Assembly: GCF_030272615.1 (NCBI RefSeq)
Contig: NC_081405.1
Location: 655,082,384-655,146,383, forward strand
DNA from: Cryptomeria japonica
Lineage: Eukaryota > Streptophyta > Pinopsida > Cupressales > Cupressaceae
Length of the DNA: 64,000 bases
Reading direction: 5' to 3'
Each line of letters opens with the position of its first letter. Within the stretch, counting starts at the first letter, position 1. The notes under the pieces were generated by a model. That model saw only the letters and a list, made by a program, of their open reading frames with translations. It made no database searches and was not told where the DNA came from. This document shows, in pieces, positions 59,832-64,000 of the stretch. The position numbers and the translations under genes are program-made.

Positions 59832-60119
59832 ATATTGCAATGCGGAGCAAAATCTAGAATAGTGATCATCACTGAGCAATAGAAAACCAACCTCAGTACC
59901 GGATCTCATAACTCGATCAAATCACCATGTGAACCACTAAAACTTTAGTTGAATCAACTAGAGATACTTATCTCAAAACTCTTTAATCTATAACAACTCA
60001 TCTACAACACAGTGGCCAAACCAACTCATTTAATTTGACTGCAATACTAGAACACATAGGAATATGTTGACATCAATGACAACACATCATTTCGGAAAAC
60101 TTCTCAACAATATCCAACA
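59832..60119 (-). repeat. copia 3' LTR, start portion
   Basis: The minus strand begins TGTTGGATATTGTTGAG right after polypurine tract AAAGGGGGAGAT (60120-60131). It continues through CATTGATGTCAACATATTCC and is interrupted by the solo LTR at 59826. 60132-60490 is the 3' untranslated region, C/T-rich on the plus strand. Confidence 0.75.
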
Positions 60120-60490
60120 ATCTCCCCCTTTGGCATTGATGGCAACATATGAATGTGAAAAACAATCAATGCAAAGAAATAATTCAACTACCAACAATCT
60201 CCCATAACTCTCAACAATCTCCCCCTAAGATCATGCACATAGCTCAACATAGGGCTCTCTCTCCCCCATAGTTTTCTGCATGACTCTCTCCCCCTTTGAC
60301 ATCAATGCAAAAGGAACATATTACCAATCATGATTCTCTCTCCCTTACTAGATAATCTCTCCCCCTTTTGACAAACTCTCAAATCTAAACCACCACACTG
60401 ACTACTCCCCTTGAGTAGTGACCACACTCATCAATCTAGATCACAAGATATCTCTGTGAAGTTGACCAAACCGATGTAACTCAATGCATC

Positions 60491-61911
60491 TTAGTTCTCA
60501 TCAGGAGGGGCAATTACCCCTAAGTTCTCTCTAAGATACTCAAAATTATCCTTAGGAAAAGGCTTCATAAAGATACCTACAATTTGTTCCTTTGTAGATA
60601 CATACTCCAATCTGACTTCCTTCTCATTCACCTTTTCTCTCAAGAAATGAAACTTGATTGATCTATGCTTGGTCTTTGAATGCAACACCAGATTCTTAGA
60701 AATGTTGATAGCACTTGAATTGTTACAGTATATAGCAATAGGCTCATCAAAATCAACTCTGATATCCTTTAACATATGTTTCATCCATACCACCTGAGTA
60801 TAATTGGTAGAAGCAACAATGTATTTAGCTTATGTAGTAGATATAGAAATTGCATTATGCTTCTTACTCACCCAGGAAACCAATCTCTTACCCAAGAAAA
60901 ATGCACCACCACTAGTACTCTTTTTTTCATCAACATCATCTGCCCAATCAGCATCAGTATAAGCACTCAAAGTAAAATCATCATCTTTAGGATACCACAA
61001 ACCAAAATCAACTGTCCCTTTCAAATATCTGAAAATCCTTTTCACAACTATAGCATGCGATTCCTTAGGATCATCTTGAAATGTAGCAACAAGACAAACA
61101 TCATTCATAATATCTGGTCTATTTTGAGACAAATATAGCAATCCACCAATCATAGATTTGTATCTAGTCTGATTTTCTTCCATAGAATCATCATCCTTTG
61201 TCAACTTACATTCAGTCACCATAGGCGTACCAACTGGCTTTGAATCATCTAAACCAAACTTCTTCAACAATTCCTTCGCATACTTAGATTGTGATATAAA
61301 AATGCCTTTGTCCCACTGAGTAATTTGAAATCCCAAAAATAATTCCATTTCACCAATCATAGACATCTCAAAATCATTTTGCATGTCATCAACAAAATTC
61401 TTGCACAAACCATCATTTCCACTAAAAATAATATCATAACAAATACCTCAAGAATTAAAATGTTATCATGATCAATCTTGAAGTACAAATTACTATCAGA
61501 AGTACCTTTATTGAATTCAAGCTTCATCAAATACTTATCCAATTTGGCATACCAAGCTCTTGGGGCTTGCTTCAATCCATACAGTGCTTTCTTTAACCTG
61601 AAAACCATATCTTTCTAATCTGTCAACTGAAATCCATCTGGTTGCTCAATATAAACTTCCTCTTCCAACTCACCATTAAGAAAGGCTAACTTGACATCCA
61701 TCTTATACACTTTGAAATCTTTGTAAGAAGCATAAGCAACAAATAATCTAACTTCAATTCTAGCCACTGAAGCAAAAGTCTCCTCAAAATCAACTCCTTC
61801 CCTCTGAGAATAACCCTTACAAGCAAGTCTTTCTTTATTCCGAACAACTTCACATTTTTCATCCAATTTATTTTCAAACACCCATTTAGTCCCAATTACA
61901 TTTTTAACCAA
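60491..61911 (-). pseudogene. Ty1/copia pol fragment (RT-RNase H)
   Basis: The order on the minus strand is [82 protein letters not shown] and the RNase H tail INISKNLVLHSKTKHRSIKF to GVIAPPDEN. Defects are a TAG between LTD and KDMVFRL (about 61615), a one-base deletion in the FVDD catalytic region (about 61434-61440) and a TAA after SISTT (about 60830). It resembles the fragment at 3604-5351 in lineage but is a separate copy. Integrase and protease are absent. Confidence 0.9.
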
Positions 61912-61939
61912 TTTATGATTCCAAGTGGTTAATTGTCTT

Positions 61940-62125
61940 TCACCTTAAGTCTTCCACGAATAGTTAGGGCTTCCTTCAAACTATGGGATACCTTCCTTTG
62001 CATCTCTTCACCAAGTAGGGCACCCACCACATCTTCAGACTTCAAAACAACAGAAGTACTACCGATAGCCATAACAAGAGAATCCCATGAATCAGACAAA
62101 GAATAGTTAGGGCTTCCTTCAAAGT
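61940..62125 (-). pseudogene. copia gag fragment with partial duplication
   Basis: The minus strand reads SDSWDSLVMAIGST, VVLKSEDVVGALLGEEMQRK and [16 protein letters not shown], typical of a copia gag between capsid and zinc knuckle. The LLG(E/K)EMxRKVSHxLKEALTI piece occurs again at about 62105-62160, and once more inverted at about 62917-62970. It is fused directly to the RT part at 61911, so a large internal deletion or rearrangement has occurred. Confidence 0.75.
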
Positions 62126-62967
62126 GTGGGATACCTTCCTTCGCATCTCTTTACCAAGTAGGTGAGAAGGGCATAGTGAATATCTAAGGTCTGCAATTAT
62201 ATTTATGATAAGTCAAGCTGTTAATTGCATCCCAGATTCTAAGTGGTTTCTTTTGGTTTATCCTTAATACTATTTTCATGGGCGCTATCCCCTTACCCTT
62301 GCTTGTCTCCCCTCTTTGCCTTTTTGCAGAACCACTAGGAGTTTCAATTTTATTAATGGCATTCATGTCAAAGATCAACCTTCATTATTTTTTTCACTTT
62401 CAACAAACTCTGTTGGCTATTTACGTGGACAACGCCCATGAAAACAATATACAGGATAAACCAAAAGAAACCACTTGGAATCTGGGATGCAATTAACAGC
62501 TTGACTTATCATAAATATAATTGTGGAGCTTAGATATTTATTCAACGGCATATTTAATATCTAAGGTCTGCAATTATATTAATGATAAGTCAAGCTGTTA
62601 ATTGCGTCCCAGAGTCCAAGTGGTTTCTTTTGGTTTATCCTTGATACTATTTTCATGGGCATTGTCCACGTAAATAGCCAGCGGAGTCTATTGAAAGTGA
62701 AAAAATAATGGAGGTTGATCTCTGACATGAACATCATTAATAAAATGGAAACTCCTTGTGTTTCTACAAAAAGGAAAAGAGGGGAGACAAGCAAGGGTAA
62801 GGGGATAGCGCCCATGAAAATAGTATTCGGGATAAACCAAAAGAAACCACTTGGAATCTGGGATGCAATTAACAGCTTGACTTATCATAAATATAATTGC
62901 GGACCTTAGATATTCACTGTTCCCTTCTCACCTACTTGGTGAAGAGATGTGAAGGAAGGTATGGGTA
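62126..62967. repeat. nested inverted repeat (foldback/MITE-like)
   Basis: Two units, 62179-62538 and 62556-62914 (about 360 bp each), are inverted copies of one another around a 17-bp spacer. Each unit has its own ~105-115 bp terminal inverted repeats beginning AATATCTAAGGTCTGCAATT. Flanking arms (62126-62178 and 62915-62967), made of copia gag sequence, are inverted too. The unit interior contains TTACCCTTGCTTGTCTCCCC on one strand. Frames within it have no recognised domain. Confidence 0.85.
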
Positions 62968-63829
62968 AGTGCACCAAGATGGTGAACAAAAAGTGGGGTA
63001 TAAGTGGCCACTTTTTTCTAAAAATAGGTAAACCTGAACTTCAAAGAGCTATTTGAAGGTCATGCACTCAAAACTAGGAGTTGAAAAAAGAATAAGAATT
63101 GTATTACTCTGAATCTAGTTTCTAAACTACTAATTGTTTTTAAAATTGGATAATATTAAGAGGGTCAAACCTTTCACGCACGAAAAACTATTCCTGATTT
63201 TTTTAGAAAAATAAAACATAGTTGTTTTCATGCGCTGCACAAAATATATAGTTAGATTTAGTATTTTGCAAAACCCTTTGGTAGGATGATAGGTAAGAGT
63301 GAGATCTAGAAGTTGTGTATTTTTTGTAATTTTTCGTCAAGCATTTTATTTTTTATGATTTTTGGACGTGACTGCATCCTAAAAATTTGGTACCTGTTCG
63401 TCGCGTTTGGCATAACTTGCATCAAAATAATCAAAAATGCAAAAAAATTTTGTTAAAAGTGTGTAGAATCTAGTGTAGAACAATAATATATAATTTATTT
63501 TGAATTTGGTCAAGTATATAAAAAGTTATTAAAAAAATGGTAGACATATGTGTGTGAGGACTGTCAAGGCACTAATAAAGAAAATTAAAGTTTACTATGC
63601 TAATGTTGTCAAAAAATTAAAAAATTTATATGGTTAGAAAACTAAGAAGATGTGTGAGATTATGGTGGTAATTTTAGAGATACCTACTTCATCATTTGTA
63701 AACTTGATGATGATGAAGTCAAGAAATCATGGTGGAGGATGAAAAAACATGTAAAGGAACAAAAAAGGGGGGAAAATGGGCTTGCAAGCCTTAGGGTCAT
63801 TTTCCAACCCTCTTACCAAGCCAAAACTC
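62968..63829. other. AT-rich DNA, nothing recognised
   Basis: No coding sequence, RNA or known repeat was seen between the inverted repeat and the terminal tandem repeat. Confidence 0.5.
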
Positions 63830-64000
63830 GCACGGGTTTTGAAGAATCAAAAGTACTATTCACAGTTCTTCATAACTCGTATAGGTTATGAAGAACTAGA
63901 AATAATTTTTTTTGTTTCACAAAACCCGTACGGGTTATGAAGAACTAAAAACATTTTTTTTGGTTTCACAAAACCCATATGGGTTATGAAGACATAATAA
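63830..64000. repeat. short tandem repeat with embedded dyads
   Basis: Units of roughly 55-60 bp contain CATAACTCGTATAGGTTATG or AACCCGTACGGGTTATGAAG, followed by AACTA(G/A)AAA, a T-run and GTTTCACAAAACCC. At least three units are visible and the array continues past the right edge. Confidence 0.75.

Noticed and set aside
62184-62909. Small frames (KRQRGETSKGKGIAPMKI and similar) inside the inverted repeat
   Set aside because: They occur four times because the sequence is palindromic, exist on both strands, and match no family I know. No evidence for a captured gene.

Overview
The window is plant nuclear DNA, most likely from a conifer. The TIR-NBS-LRR gene has the conifer-type TIR start (VFINHRGPDVK) and a C-terminal post-LRR extension. 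Gene density is very low and nested LTR retrotransposons dominate. No bacterial features, tRNA, rRNA or CRISPR array were seen. The species assignment is inference; the gene and repeat calls come from the sequence.

Layout. 1-1751: 3' end and LTR of a gag-only retrotransposon family. 2112-6397 and onward: two unrelated, broken Ty1/copia pieces lying end to end, both on the minus strand. 7265-11205: an intact intronless glyoxal/aldehyde oxidase (GLOX) gene at 8486-10135, with a partial 5' copy on one side and a partial 3' copy on the other. 12300-13430: dead LINE 3' end. 14665-15495: a ~185 bp tandem array. 15861-20731: a five-exon TIR-NBS-LRR gene whose reading frame is interrupted by one TAA in the LRR exon. 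22376-35900: an old LTR element whose internal minisatellite was split by a young gag-only element (24985-32875, 5-bp TSD GTAGG, intact 1105-residue ORF) and by a solo LTR (33195-34409). 35960-51949: a ~16 kb Ty3/gypsy element with giant LTRs (4.07 and 5.24 kb) and decayed gag-pol on the minus strand. 52530-54240: a long pyrimidine-rich tract followed by a purine-rich tract. 54252-60119: copia LTR remnants and a solo LTR with TSD CAAAG. 60491-62105: broken copia pol and gag pieces. 62126-62967: a nested inverted repeat. 63830-64000: a short dyad-bearing tandem repeat.

Only two host loci look cellular: GLOX, a secreted copper-radical oxidase acting on cell-wall or apoplastic aldehydes, and the TNL immune receptor. 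They have no evident shared function. The most unusual observations are the giant-LTR element with an RNase H domain between protease and reverse transcriptase, its run of exclusively TAG in-frame stops, the young gag-only element carrying repeated GGACC/GGTCC hairpins, and the nested palindrome near 62.5 kb.
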